From: Clostridiaceae bacterium BRH_c20a
Lineage (GTDB): Bacteria; Bacillota; Peptococcia; Peptococcales; BICA1-8
DNA length: 57,509 nt
Assembly: GCA_000961765.1 (NCBI GenBank)
Contig: LADT01000075.1
Location: forward strand, 1-57,509
Direction of reading: 5' to 3'
In this document: positions 34,298 through 42,738 of the stretch, piece after piece
Layout: every line of letters begins with the position of its first letter
Position numbering within the stretch: position 1 is the stretch's first letter
Program-made: the position numbers and the translations under genes
The notes under the pieces: model-generated
The model's database searches: none
The model's input: only the letters and a program-made list of their open reading frames with translations
What the model was told of the DNA's origin: nothing

Positions 34298-35290
34298 TTG
34301 TTAATAGAACTATTAATTGGGCTGTTGGTTATATTAATTGGAGCGGAATTTTTTACAAATGGTATTGAGTGGCTAGGCTATCGGCTAGGCTTATCAGAAG
34401 GTGCCGTGGGAAGCATTCTAGCTGCTGTTGGGACAGCGTTGCCCGAGTCTATTATTCCTATTGTGGCCATACTCTTTTCGCAGGAACCGAATACATCCCA
34501 TATAGGTATCGGGGCTATTTTAGGTGCGCCATTTATGCTAGGAACCCTTGCGTTATTTTTTACCGGAGTCAGTGCTAGGTGCTTTACTTGGAGGGGGCGA
34601 GGAGTTCGGATATTAAGTGTAGATACCCAGATTATAACAAGAGATTTGAGTGTCTTTGTAATAATGTACAGCTTAGCTCTTGCGGTATCCCTTAGTGAGC
34701 GAGCCATAGTGCATCAAGTAACCGCTGTAGCTTTAGTGCTGGCATATCTTAGCTATGTCATTGTAACTTTAAAATCTGGAGGGCAATTGGCTGGGGATGA
34801 TTTAAAGCCTCTTTACTGCTGGTTCTGGTGTAAACCTGGGATATTCCCGATTATATTTCAGGTTCTCGCTGCCTTAGGCTTAATAATCTGGGGTGCTAAC
34901 TTCTTTGTTCAAGGAATAAACTCTTTGGCGGATATTATGGGAATTTCCTCAATGATTTTGGCTTTAGTTATAGCTCCTATTGCTACTGAATTACCGGAAA
35001 AGTTTAATAGTGTTATTTGGATAGCCCAAAGAAAGGATACTTTAGCATTGGGAAACATCACTGGAGCTATGGTTTTTCAAAGCTCGGTTATTCCTGCTTT
35101 TGGGATGTTATTTACGCCTTGGCAGTTAAACGGCATAGCTTTATTAAGCGGAATGCTTGTTATTGCCTCAATAATGATAATAATCTGGAAGTTGCATAGT
35201 AATAAGACATTATATACTTCCTCGTTGATATTCAGTGGCATCTTTTATGCAATTTTTATTGGATTTATAATCTGGGGGGTTCGGGGATAA
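34298..35290 (+). CDS. Sodium/calcium antiporter (CaCA superfamily)
   Basis: 330 residues, about ten membrane helices and two inverted alpha repeats: AAVGTALPESIIPIVAIL (residues ~42-59) and LVIAPIATELPEKFNSVIWI (~227-246), with the acidic ion-binding residues in place. Family members exchange Ca2+ or other cations for Na+ or H+. TTG start behind GGTGGTGGGATAG. Its stop overlaps the start of the next gene by one base, so the partner protein is made in coupled fashion. Confidence 0.88.
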   Translation: MLIELLIGLLVILIGAEFFTNGIEWLGYRLGLSEGAVGSILAAVGTALPESIIPIVAILFSQEPNTSHIGIGAILGAPFMLGTLALFFTGVSARCFTWRGRGVRILSVDTQIITRDLSVFVIMYSLALAVSLSERAIVHQVTAVALVLAYLSYVIVTLKSGGQLAGDDLKPLYCWFWCKPGIFPIIFQVLAALGLIIWGANFFVQGINSLADIMGISSMILALVIAPIATELPEKFNSVIWIAQRKDTLALGNITGAMVFQSSVIPAFGMLFTPWQLNGIALLSGMLVIASIMIIIWKLHSNKTLYTSSLIFSGIFYAIFIGFIIWGVRG

Positions 35291-35949
35291 TGGAACATCT
35301 GACCCGCAAGGGGATAGAATTTTGGCCCTCTAAATATGGTGGGCAAATAAAAAATTATTCTCTAAAACTAGATAAACCTGATTTATTGAAGATTAAAAAA
35401 GAGGCATTTATCGAAATGAAGCTGTTTCCCCAGACAATTGTTGAGGGTATATTAAGAAAAACCTTAGCTTCAGGAGTATGCTCCGGGATTAGCGCCTACA
35501 CTTTATGCGAATTTTATGGTTATAACAATTCAAATTTCGAGAGAGACTTTTTGATTGCTGTTTTACAAGCAAGAACCTGGGGGGCAGATTTTCTACACCA
35601 GGCCTTGCAAACATATTTTCTTACTTTCGAGCATTTGTTATCTTCTTTAAAAAAGGGAATTAAAAGCGATTACATGGATGAACTGCCTCTTTTAGTATTG
35701 CTGCCGCGCGTTATTTATCTGAAGGAAATTAGTTATTCCCATACAGTAGTACCATTTTGCCTAATAGAGGGCTTGCAAAATACCTATATAAAGATTGCAG
35801 ACAGTAATTTTCCAGGTGATGACAACAGAGTACTAAGAGTAAACAGAGTTACAGGTTTTTGGGAATATAATGATAAAGACAGTCGGGAATGGGTATTGAC
35901 ACTCAATTATTTGGGTAAATTGACCCGCAAGGTATCCTTTCTGTTATAA
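35290..35949 (+). CDS. Unknown protein with possible papain-like fold
   Basis: 219 residues, no signal peptide or clear membrane helix. Residues ~60-72 (ASGVCSGISAYTL) resemble the nucleophile helix of papain/C39-like folds. YSHTVVPFCLIEG further on could supply the histidine, and IADSNFPGDDNRVLRV the Asp/Asn. This is inference from motif order. The ATG overlaps the antiporter stop (TAATG). A protease, transglutaminase-like enzyme or inactive relative are all possible. Confidence 0.6.
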   Translation: MEHLTRKGIEFWPSKYGGQIKNYSLKLDKPDLLKIKKEAFIEMKLFPQTIVEGILRKTLASGVCSGISAYTLCEFYGYNNSNFERDFLIAVLQARTWGADFLHQALQTYFLTFEHLLSSLKKGIKSDYMDELPLLVLLPRVIYLKEISYSHTVVPFCLIEGLQNTYIKIADSNFPGDDNRVLRVNRVTGFWEYNDKDSREWVLTLNYLGKLTRKVSFLL

Positions 35950-35950
35950 T
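35920..35950 (+). promoter_or_regulatory. Possible SigA promoter of the HAD gene
   Basis: TTGACC, a 19-base spacer and TATAAT, within the end of the previous gene. The spacer is long, but both hexamers are good. Confidence 0.5.
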
Positions 35951-35995
35951 AGTAGGGAACTTGAACAAATATTTTTATTACTAGGGGTGTTAAGG

Positions 35996-36721
35996 GTGCT
36001 AAAGGCTATACTTTTTGATCTTGATGGAACACTGCTTCCCTTGGATTTGGAGGTTTTCGTACATAAGTATTTTGAAAGTTTGGGTCCCTTTTTTGCCCAT
36101 AAGGTAGAGCCAAAACGATTCCTTAAGGAATTGATGAGCGCTACTGAGGCTATGATTAAAAATACGGGCACCTTAACAAATGAAGAGGTTTTTATGGGGA
36201 AATTTCTGCCTGCGGTTGAACGGGGTAAAGAGGAAATGTACCCTATGTTTGAAGAGTTTTATTCAAATAAATTTCCTCAATTGAAAGAATATGCGGGACA
36301 TTCTGCTTTAGCAGAAAAAATTGTGGGACAAGCGGTAGTTAAAGGCTATAAGGTAGTTTTAGCCACTAATCCCATTTTCCCGGAAATGGCTACACGGCAC
36401 AGGATGGAATGGGCCGGTGTTGACCAGATAGATTGGGAGCTAGTTACAACCTATGAAAATAGTAGATTCAGTAAGCCTAATCCTCTATATTTTAGTGAAG
36501 TATGTTCAAAGCTTGATGTACTTCCACAAGAGTGTTTGATGGTTGGTAATGATGTTCAGGAGGATTTGGTGGCTGGTACAATAGAAATGCAGACATACTT
36601 AGTTACCGACTGTCTTATTGACCGAGGAACATCTAATTACCAACCAGATTACCGAGGCTCTCTGCAGGAACTTTATGAATTTATTTGTCAGATACCAAAT
36701 TTGACCCAATTTGACAAATGA
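35996..36721 (+). CDS. HAD-superfamily hydrolase
   Basis: 241 residues. Motif I ILFDLDGTLLPLD (nucleophile Asp plus acid/base Asp), motif II region VVLATNP, a lysine in RFSKPNP and motif IV VGNDVQEDL. The cap region is helical (C1 type). A phosphatase or phosphoglycolate-phosphatase-like enzyme of unknown substrate. The frame opens with GTG 35987, but AGGGG is eight bases before GTG 35996, which is preferred. Confidence 0.82.
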   Translation: MLKAILFDLDGTLLPLDLEVFVHKYFESLGPFFAHKVEPKRFLKELMSATEAMIKNTGTLTNEEVFMGKFLPAVERGKEEMYPMFEEFYSNKFPQLKEYAGHSALAEKIVGQAVVKGYKVVLATNPIFPEMATRHRMEWAGVDQIDWELVTTYENSRFSKPNPLYFSEVCSKLDVLPQECLMVGNDVQEDLVAGTIEMQTYLVTDCLIDRGTSNYQPDYRGSLQELYEFICQIPNLTQFDK

Positions 36722-36768
36722 CTATGAAGTGTCGGGGGACGGTCGAAAAGTAATTAAGGAGGGATAGA

Positions 36769-36933
36769 ATGTCCCAGGAGGTTCCAAGTACGGTTGAAAA
36801 AGTAAAAAAGAAGCAAATATACCTCGTAACAAAAAAAATACGTTCGAAGAATTTGTTCAATGGGGTGGTTACCAAGGTGAATAAAAAGCGCATGGGGACA
36901 CGCTTTAGTATATTGTCGGTTGAGGTTAGCTGA
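36769..36933 (+). CDS. Candidate small basic protein (54 residues)
   Basis: ATG follows AAGGAGGGATAGA, a near-perfect SD at good spacing. The frame runs 54 codons with 10 Lys and 3 Arg against 3 acidic residues. It opens MSQEVPSTVEKVKKKQIYLV and has no membrane helix. Its stop lies inside a strong terminator that has no other obvious client except the HAD gene. No family recognised. Net charge about +10 suggests nucleic-acid or ribosome binding (inference). Confidence 0.5.
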   Translation: MSQEVPSTVEKVKKKQIYLVTKKIRSKNLFNGVVTKVNKKRMGTRFSILSVEVS

Positions 36934-36957
36934 GGAACCTTAGCCGACTTTTTGTTT
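36915..36957 (+). terminator. Strong terminator after small ORF
   Basis: A 13-base fully paired stem (with G-T pairs), 36915-36927 with 36936-36948, followed by TTTTTGTTT. Confidence 0.88.
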
Positions 36958-37034
36958 ATGGGCAACGGCTATTTTGAATTATTATCTAATAAATATAGGC
37001 AGGTAATGGGGAGGAAGGGGTATAGTAATGAGCT

Positions 37035-37066
37035 TAGCGTGTCAAAGGACCGTCCCTTGACACGCT
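37035..37066. repeat. Palindrome upstream of glycosidase promoter
   Basis: AGCGTGTCAAAGG and CCCTTGACACGCT form a long hairpin with one mismatch. The inner sequence GGACCGTCCC resembles GGGGACGGTC at 36735. It immediately abuts the -35 box. Operator or REP-like element. Confidence 0.5.
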
Positions 37067-37094
37067 TGTTACAAGGTGCATAATGTGGTAAAAT
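37066..37094 (+). promoter_or_regulatory. SigA-type promoter
   Basis: TTGTTA, 17 bases, TAAAAT, 60 bases before the next start codon. Confidence 0.6.
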
Positions 37095-37155
37095 ACAACG
37101 GTAATCGACAAAAAAATGGTACAATAAAAGACTCTATGGTCAGGGGGAAAAGTGA

Positions 37156-38556
37156 TTGAAAAAAATATTGTATATTATGATTATTTTAATTATTGCAGCT
37201 AGTTATTTTACTCCGACTATTTTGGCAGCCCCAGCCTCGAAAAATATGGAAGCAGTGTGGATGGCTACAGTTTTTAACATAGACTTTCCAGGCACCAAAA
37301 ACGATATAACTGCTCAAAAAAATGAATACATAGAGAAATTAGATAAAATGAAGGCTATAGGTATCAATACTGTAGTGGTTCAGGTAAGGCCGAAAGCAGA
37401 TGCTTTATATAAGTCTGATATTAACCCCTGGTCTGATGTCCTAACGGGAATTCAAGGAAAGGACCCGGGTTATGATCCGTTAGCTTTTATGATTGAAGAG
37501 ACCCATAAAAGAGACATGGCATTTCATGCTTGGTTAAATCCTTTTAGAATAACCACATCAGGAACTGATTTAAGTACCCTAAGTGAAAATCATCCGGCGA
37601 GATTAAATCCTAATTGGGTCATTAGCTATAATAACTCCTTATATTATAATCCGGAATTACAAGAGGTGAAAAACCATATAATTTTCACTGTGGAAGAAAT
37701 TATAAGAAATTATAAAGTTGATGCAATTCATTTTGATGATTATTTTTATCCATCAAATTATCCCCTTCCCCAAGGTGAAGAAAAGGATGGGTCAGTAGCC
37801 AATAGCAGAATACAGCATATTAATGATATGGTTCAGGGAGTTAGTGCAGCTATTAAAAGTATCAATAGTAATGTATTATTTGGAATAAGCCCTATGGGCA
37901 TTTGGAAAAATAATATTTCTGATCCTACAGGTTCTGAAACATCAGGTAGTCAATCTTACTATACTGTTTATGCAGATACTAGGACTTGGATAAAAAGCCA
38001 GTGGATTGATTATGTAGTTCCCCAAATTTATTGGGAAACAGGAAATAAGGCAGCCGACTATGAAACTTTGGTAAAATGGTGGTCAAATGAGGTTAAGGGG
38101 ACCAACGTAGATTTATATATAGGTCATGGAATTTATAAAGATGCAGTTGTTAATGAAATAGACAAGCAATTAAGAATTAATCAAAAATACTCTGAGGTAA
38201 ACGGAAGTTTTTATTATGGAATGAAAAATCTATTAGCAAATACAGCCGGATGCATAGAAAAAATATTAGTTATTAATCATACATCACCATTGGAATCAAG
38301 TCGAAGCAACATGGCCAATGTTCTTATAAATTCATCCCCTCAAGTTAAAACAGGAACTATTACTGCTAGTATATTAAATATTAGAGGTGGCAATGGACTG
38401 CAATATACTATTTTGACAAAAGTACCCAGAGGTACAAAGGTGACTATTTTAAACAGCCAACCAGGCTGGTATAATGTTAAATTAACAAACGGAAAAACAG
38501 GTTGGGCAAGTGCGGATTATGTAACAGTAATTGACCAACCAAGAAAAATACAATAG
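37156..38556 (+). CDS. GHL10/DUF187 glycosidase-like protein with SH3b domain
   Basis: 466 residues with signal peptide. The catalytic-type domain (residues ~30-385) has EAVWMATVFNIDFPG, INTVVVQVRPKADALY, AFHAWLNPFRI, DAIHFDDYFYP and PQIYWETG, typical of the glycosyl-hydrolase-like 10 family (YngK-like), proposed to act on cell-wall or surface glycans. A C-terminal bacterial SH3 domain (~395-460: SILNIRGGNGLQYTILTKVP, GWYNVKLTNGKTGWASADYV) would bind peptidoglycan. TTG start after AGGGGG. The same SH3b type recurs in the amidase at 55024. Confidence 0.87.
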   Translation: MKKILYIMIILIIAASYFTPTILAAPASKNMEAVWMATVFNIDFPGTKNDITAQKNEYIEKLDKMKAIGINTVVVQVRPKADALYKSDINPWSDVLTGIQGKDPGYDPLAFMIEETHKRDMAFHAWLNPFRITTSGTDLSTLSENHPARLNPNWVISYNNSLYYNPELQEVKNHIIFTVEEIIRNYKVDAIHFDDYFYPSNYPLPQGEEKDGSVANSRIQHINDMVQGVSAAIKSINSNVLFGISPMGIWKNNISDPTGSETSGSQSYYTVYADTRTWIKSQWIDYVVPQIYWETGNKAADYETLVKWWSNEVKGTNVDLYIGHGIYKDAVVNEIDKQLRINQKYSEVNGSFYYGMKNLLANTAGCIEKILVINHTSPLESSRSNMANVLINSSPQVKTGTITASILNIRGGNGLQYTILTKVPRGTKVTILNSQPGWYNVKLTNGKTGWASADYVTVIDQPRKIQ

Positions 38557-38587
38557 TCTGCGAAATTTACAGAAAATGCAGGATTAT

Positions 38588-38620
38588 CCTCTAATTAGTC
38601 GAAATATCAGAATTAGGAGG
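38588..38620 (+). promoter_or_regulatory. Hairpin that can mask a ribosome-binding site
   Basis: CCTCTAATT (38588-38596) can pair with AATTAGGAGG (38611-38620), which contains the SD of the next gene, with one bulge. Confidence 0.35.
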
Positions 38621-38628
38621 GGATGATA

Positions 38629-39201
38629 GTGAGAAGAGTAAGAGGCGGAAGGAATAAAGACTTAGGTCTTTTTGTAAATACGGCAGTTATTGTTAAGGTG
38701 GACTGGATAACTTATTTATTGTTTTTCTTATGTGCTTTGTTTGGGACCTTATTAGGTGTTTTGATAGGTAAAATAGCTGGAACTATAATTATTTTATTAG
38801 GAGTAATTTTTTTGGGTTTAACCACAGCTGGGCTAATAACTGCCTGGTCAATTAACCAAAAAAACCGTCTCATGGAGACTTTTGTTCTCCAGGAGAGTAT
38901 GAAGGAGCAGTATAATGCCTTTTGTGCACTTATTGGTGAGCTGGAATATAATTTGAGTGTCGAGCAAGGGGCCCAAGCTCATACTGACATCTGGCAGGAT
39001 TTGCAGTTTAAGTACAGCTATTTCCCCGCCCATGTTTATGATGATTTATGTCATATTTATAGTCGTTTCTCCGAACTAGAGGAATTTGACATTGTTGAGT
39101 ACCGACAGGTTATTTTTGAGGAGCTCAATTTACCAGACTTGATATCTGTACTTAAGGATTGGCAGCAGAAAATAAAACGGCAGCTTCCTTATCTTGATTA
39201 A
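38629..39201 (+). CDS. Hypothetical membrane-anchored protein
   Basis: 190 residues. Two adjacent membrane helices near residues 28-72 (WITYLLFFLCALFGTLLGVL; GTIIILLGVIFLGLTTAGLI) precede a cytosolic helical region rich in acidic residues. No family recognised. ATG 38623 sits two bases from the SD, whereas GTG 38629 is eight bases away and is chosen. Own terminator downstream. Confidence 0.6.
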   Translation: MRRVRGGRNKDLGLFVNTAVIVKVDWITYLLFFLCALFGTLLGVLIGKIAGTIIILLGVIFLGLTTAGLITAWSINQKNRLMETFVLQESMKEQYNAFCALIGELEYNLSVEQGAQAHTDIWQDLQFKYSYFPAHVYDDLCHIYSRFSELEEFDIVEYRQVIFEELNLPDLISVLKDWQQKIKRQLPYLD

Positions 39202-39230
39202 TACACCTAAATAGAAATGAAGAAAACAGA

Positions 39231-39266
39231 TAAGGAACCCGTTTTTTTAAGGGTTCTTTATTTTTA
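39231..39266 (+). terminator. Intrinsic terminator
   Basis: AAGGAACCC, A/T-rich loop, GGGTTCTTT and a T-rich tail. Confidence 0.75.
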
Positions 39267-39340
39267 TATATTAACAATGGGATAATATTATGTTAACGTT
39301 GTAGGGAACGACGCACGCATGGCGTTCGGGGATAATTAGC

Positions 39341-39404
39341 AATGTAGAATGTAGAATGTAGAATGTAGAATGTAGAATGTAAAATGTAAAATGTAGAATT
39401 TAGA
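39341..39404 (+). repeat. Tandem heptamer array (TAGAATG)n
   Basis: About eight copies of TAGAATG, two with TAAAATG, directly upstream of ogt. Related single units occur at 27500-27515 and 19310. No spacer structure, so not a CRISPR. The flanking 39301-39331 has GTAGGGAACG...GGCGTTC, perhaps a diverged member of the GTAGGGG palindrome family. Confidence 0.8.
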
Positions 39405-39453
39405 ATTGGGAATTATCTTCATAAATTTTTATGCCTTGAGCATAGGGAAAGGA

Positions 39454-39978
39454 ATGATAGTAGAGATGGAAGAACTGCATTACGGATATATGGATAGTCC
39501 GGTTGGGAGGTTAGGGCTGGCAGCTAGTTTTAAAGGATTGGTTTCATTAGATTTTCTTAATTCCATGGGTAATAATTATATAGAGATATTAAATAATAGG
39601 AATCCGGGCAAAGTACTTATAAAAGATGGTTCTTTTGTTCAGGAGCCTCTAGAGCAGGTTAGAGAGTATTTTATGGGACAAAGACAGAATTTCACCTGTT
39701 CTTTAGATTTAGCAGGTACTATATTTCAGAAAATGGTCTGGCAGGCATTAAGAGAAGTTCCTTATGGAAAAACCTGTAGTTACGAAGACATCGCTTCCAA
39801 GATAGATAATAATAAAGCGGTTCGGGCAGTTGGGCAGGCTAATGGGAAAAACCCCATTGCTATTATTGTGCCTTGTCATAGAGTGATTAGAAAATCAGGT
39901 CATTTAGGTGGCTACAGCAGTGGTCTTGATATTAAGCGGTTTTTGTTAAATTGGGAGGAAAAAATACTAAATGTCTAA
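39454..39978 (+). CDS. ogt: Methylated-DNA-protein-cysteine methyltransferase
   Basis: 174 residues. It transfers alkyl groups from O6-alkylguanine to its own cysteine. The C-terminal DNA-binding domain has VWQALREVPYGKTCSYEDIA, RAVGQANGKNP and the active site IIVPCHRVI. The frame opens at TTG 39406 inside low-complexity DNA; ATG 39454 after AGGGAAAGGA matches the family length better. Overlaps the next gene by eight bases. Confidence 0.88.
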   Translation: MIVEMEELHYGYMDSPVGRLGLAASFKGLVSLDFLNSMGNNYIEILNNRNPGKVLIKDGSFVQEPLEQVREYFMGQRQNFTCSLDLAGTIFQKMVWQALREVPYGKTCSYEDIASKIDNNKAVRAVGQANGKNPIAIIVPCHRVIRKSGHLGGYSSGLDIKRFLLNWEEKILNV

Positions 39979-41092
39979 AGTAGCGGTACTAAACTGTTCA
40001 AATTATAAGCTAAAAGAAGTAGAAGCTCAGCTAGATCGGGGTTTAGCTTTATTGGGGGGCTGGGAACAGTTTATTAAGCCAGGTGATAAGGTATTTTTAA
40101 AACTGAATCTTTTAATGAAAAAGAGACCTGAAGAGGCAGTGACTACCCATCCTGTAGTTGTTGAAGCTGTTACCAGAAAGCTTTTGGATTTAGGAGCTTC
40201 TGTAGTAATTGGTGATAGTCCAGGCGGTCCTTTTTCGGTAATGGCACTGAAAGTTATCTATAAAGCAACAGGAATCGAGGAAGTGGCCCGAAAAACTGGA
40301 GCCGAATTAAATTACGATACCCAAGGTGTAGATGTTCTCTTTCCTCAAGGTAAGCTAATAAAAAAATTTCACTTATGTAGGGCTATGGTTGCGGGAGTAA
40401 AAATAGTATCCCTTTCTAAGCTTAAAACTCACCAGATGACAAAGTTTACAGGTGCTGTCAAAGTATTATTTGGGGCTGTACCAGGTTTGCAAAAAGCCGA
40501 GTACCATGTAAAAATGCCTAGGACCACTGATTTCTGTGATATGCTCATAGACTTGGCATTATGTGTGAATCCTGTATTACACATAATGGACGCAATAGAG
40601 GGAATGGAAGGACATGGACCTTCAGCAGGTAATCCCCGCAAGGTAGAACGGATTCTTATTAGCAAAAATCCCTTTGCCTTGGATTGGGCTGCTCTAAAAG
40701 TAGTAGGCATTAGACCTAATACAGTACCTACTGTAAGTCAGGCCATAAATAGGGATATTTATTCTGGACCTGGTAGAGAAGACTTCTTGGGAGACTCTAT
40801 CCAAGCAATTTCACCTCCCTTTAAGGCACCAGATGTTTCGGGGGAAGTTAGATTCCCTGTGCCAAAGTTTATAAGTGAATACCTACGGCCAAAGCCCATA
40901 TTCAGTCCAGAAATATGTATAGGTTGTGGAGAATGCTCAAGGCACTGCCCTCCTAAAGCCTTAATCATAGAGAATAAGTTTCCCAAACTAAATTTAGAGG
41001 AATGTATCAGATGTTTCTGCTGCCAGGAGCTATGCCCTCATAAAGCAGTACAAGTAAAAAGAAGCGTTTTAGGAAAACTATTAAGCAGGTGA
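39971..41092 (+). CDS. DUF362 protein with 2x[4Fe-4S] ferredoxin domain
   Basis: 373 residues. The DUF362 domain (residues ~1-290) contains VFLKLNLLMKKRPEEAVTTHP and KLKTHQMTKFTGAVKVLFG. The C-terminus has two [4Fe-4S] motifs, CIGCGECSRHCP and CIRCFCCQELCP. DUF362 proteins are common in anaerobes and their role is not established; a redox or cofactor function is assumed. Translationally coupled to ogt. Confidence 0.85.
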   Translation: MSKVAVLNCSNYKLKEVEAQLDRGLALLGGWEQFIKPGDKVFLKLNLLMKKRPEEAVTTHPVVVEAVTRKLLDLGASVVIGDSPGGPFSVMALKVIYKATGIEEVARKTGAELNYDTQGVDVLFPQGKLIKKFHLCRAMVAGVKIVSLSKLKTHQMTKFTGAVKVLFGAVPGLQKAEYHVKMPRTTDFCDMLIDLALCVNPVLHIMDAIEGMEGHGPSAGNPRKVERILISKNPFALDWAALKVVGIRPNTVPTVSQAINRDIYSGPGREDFLGDSIQAISPPFKAPDVSGEVRFPVPKFISEYLRPKPIFSPEICIGCGECSRHCPPKALIIENKFPKLNLEECIRCFCCQELCPHKAVQVKRSVLGKLLSR

Positions 41093-41097
41093 TTGCT

Positions 41098-41982
41098 ATG
41101 GATAATATAACCCATGGAATAACTGGAATTGGAATTGGCTATATTGCGCAGGAATTACTAGTGGGGCCTCAACCCGGGCTGGTAGCTTGTGCTTTATTGG
41201 CTTCCCAGTTTCCTGACTTAGATGTGATCATTGGTGCTAGGAGTAAGACTGCTTACCTGAAGCATCACCGGGGATTTAGTCACTCTTTATTGCTTGCACC
41301 GTTATATGCGGGACTTATTGCCTGGGGAGTAAAAATATTAACCCCTCAGACCAGTTATTGGTATCTATTTTTAGTAAGCCTCTTATCTCTAGGTCTCCAC
41401 TTGTTTTTTGACCTCCTAAATGCCTATGGAACTAAGCTATTATGGCCTATATCCAATCGGCGATTTGCTTGGGATATTTTGATGATAATTGACCCCTTAA
41501 TTATTCTGGTTTTTGCTTTTGGTCTCTCCTGGTATCTTGTTAATAATCAGAAGGATCTTTTGTTTTCCCTTTATCCTTTTTTAGGTTTATACATTTTGGC
41601 TATGCTTAATTTTCGCCTTAAAGCCCGAGATTATCTTGTTAAGCTTTATAAAAATACTGTAAAGATAAACCTTTTACCTCCGATTTTAGGTTGGCGGAGA
41701 TGGAACTTTATTGTAGAAGATGAAAATATATATTACCTGGGGAAGATTGATGCCTATAGTGGCAGCGTTGAGGTTATAGAAAAACTGTGTCCTGAAGAAG
41801 AGTGCAGCTTAGTTTTATCTTCCAAAGAAGACCCAGCGGTACAAATATTTTTAGAATTTGCTAGGTTTCCTTGGTATTCTAAAAAGGAAATGGAGCAGGA
41901 TATTGTTGTTAAGTGGTCAGACTTAAGGTATCGTCTGCGGGAGCGAGATCACTTTAGTCTTATTGCTAAACCTAAACATTAG
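41098..41982 (+). CDS. Membrane-bound metal-dependent hydrolase (YdjM/DUF457 type)
   Basis: 294 residues. N-terminal DNITHGITGIGIGYIA, then SQFPDLDVI and KHHRGFSHSLLLAP, a His/Asp pattern typical of this integral-membrane family, and several helices with HLFFDLLNAYGTKLLWP. A soluble C-terminal tail of ~90 residues is unassigned. YdjM is SOS-induced in E. coli; no LexA-like box was found here. AGGTGA six bases before ATG 41098 decides the start. Confidence 0.82.
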   Translation: MDNITHGITGIGIGYIAQELLVGPQPGLVACALLASQFPDLDVIIGARSKTAYLKHHRGFSHSLLLAPLYAGLIAWGVKILTPQTSYWYLFLVSLLSLGLHLFFDLLNAYGTKLLWPISNRRFAWDILMIIDPLIILVFAFGLSWYLVNNQKDLLFSLYPFLGLYILAMLNFRLKARDYLVKLYKNTVKINLLPPILGWRRWNFIVEDENIYYLGKIDAYSGSVEVIEKLCPEEECSLVLSSKEDPAVQIFLEFARFPWYSKKEMEQDIVVKWSDLRYRLRERDHFSLIAKPKH

Positions 41983-42012
41983 TAAAAAACGCCTATTAGG
42001 CGTTTTTTTACT
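41981..42012. terminator. Intrinsic terminator
   Basis: AGTAAAAAACGCC and GGCGTTTTTTTACT around a five-base loop; end of the ogt-DUF362-hydrolase unit. Confidence 0.9.
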
Positions 42013-42126
42013 AATGCTTCTTTATTAAAATATTATTATAATAAAAGGAATAAGTAATAAAAAAAAGAATTATTTTAGGTAGTGCAATATATTTACTGAT
42101 TAATTTTTTGGTGAGGAGTGAGAGAA

Positions 42127-42723
42127 ATGGGTGCATGCGTTGGAGACTGGAAATTCCATATGCCCGAGGATGCTGGTACCGAGGAGCTTTTCAAGTTGTT
42201 TAAAGAAAAAGCAGAGGCGCTGACAGTAAAGGTTCTTAGAGTAGCGAGTAAGAATGAAGCAGAGCAAGCCATTGTGGAGGAAATTAAAGCCACAAATATT
42301 AAGTTGGCTGTAGGTGCCCCTATGACACTGGTGGATGTATTGTCTATCCAGGAATCATTAAAAGGGGATGGCATTGATTTTTCCCTAGATTTAGACCGTA
42401 ATTTGATTGAACGGGCTCAATTCGGCGTATCCCAGTTTGATCTAGGTATTGCTGAGTTAGGAACAATTGTTCAAGATGCAGAAAGTGTCCATAAAAGGCT
42501 GGTTTCTATGCTGCCGCCTACCCACTTAGCAATAATATCTACTAAAACTATCATTGATACTTTTGCAGCTTCCCTAGAGGTGATTGAGAAGGTATATAAT
42601 GGTGAGCCTTCAAACTTTATAGCCTTTGTAACTGGACCAAGTAAAACTGCAGATATAGAGCGGGTCTTGACTATTGGTGTTCACGGCCCAGGACGCTTAA
42701 TTATTGTTTGTGTAGATGAATAA
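42127..42723 (+). CDS. lutC: LutC-like LUD-domain protein
   Basis: 198 residues of the LUD (YkgG/LutC) family. Signature regions are GAPMTLVDVLSIQ, AQFGVSQFDLGIAELGTIV and SMLPPTHLAIIS. Part of the L-lactate oxidation complex LutABC/LldEFG, which passes electrons from lactate via Fe-S clusters. GAGGAG eight bases before ATG 42127 is better than GTG 42118. Eight to fifteen bases separate it from the next gene: an operon. Confidence 0.87.
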   Translation: MGACVGDWKFHMPEDAGTEELFKLFKEKAEALTVKVLRVASKNEAEQAIVEEIKATNIKLAVGAPMTLVDVLSIQESLKGDGIDFSLDLDRNLIERAQFGVSQFDLGIAELGTIVQDAESVHKRLVSMLPPTHLAIISTKTIIDTFAASLEVIEKVYNGEPSNFIAFVTGPSKTADIERVLTIGVHGPGRLIIVCVDE

Positions 42724-42738
42724 GTAGGAGGTATGAAT

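Noticed and set aside
39341-39404. CRISPR array
   Set aside because: The units are 7 bases, directly adjacent, with no spacers and no cas genes nearby.
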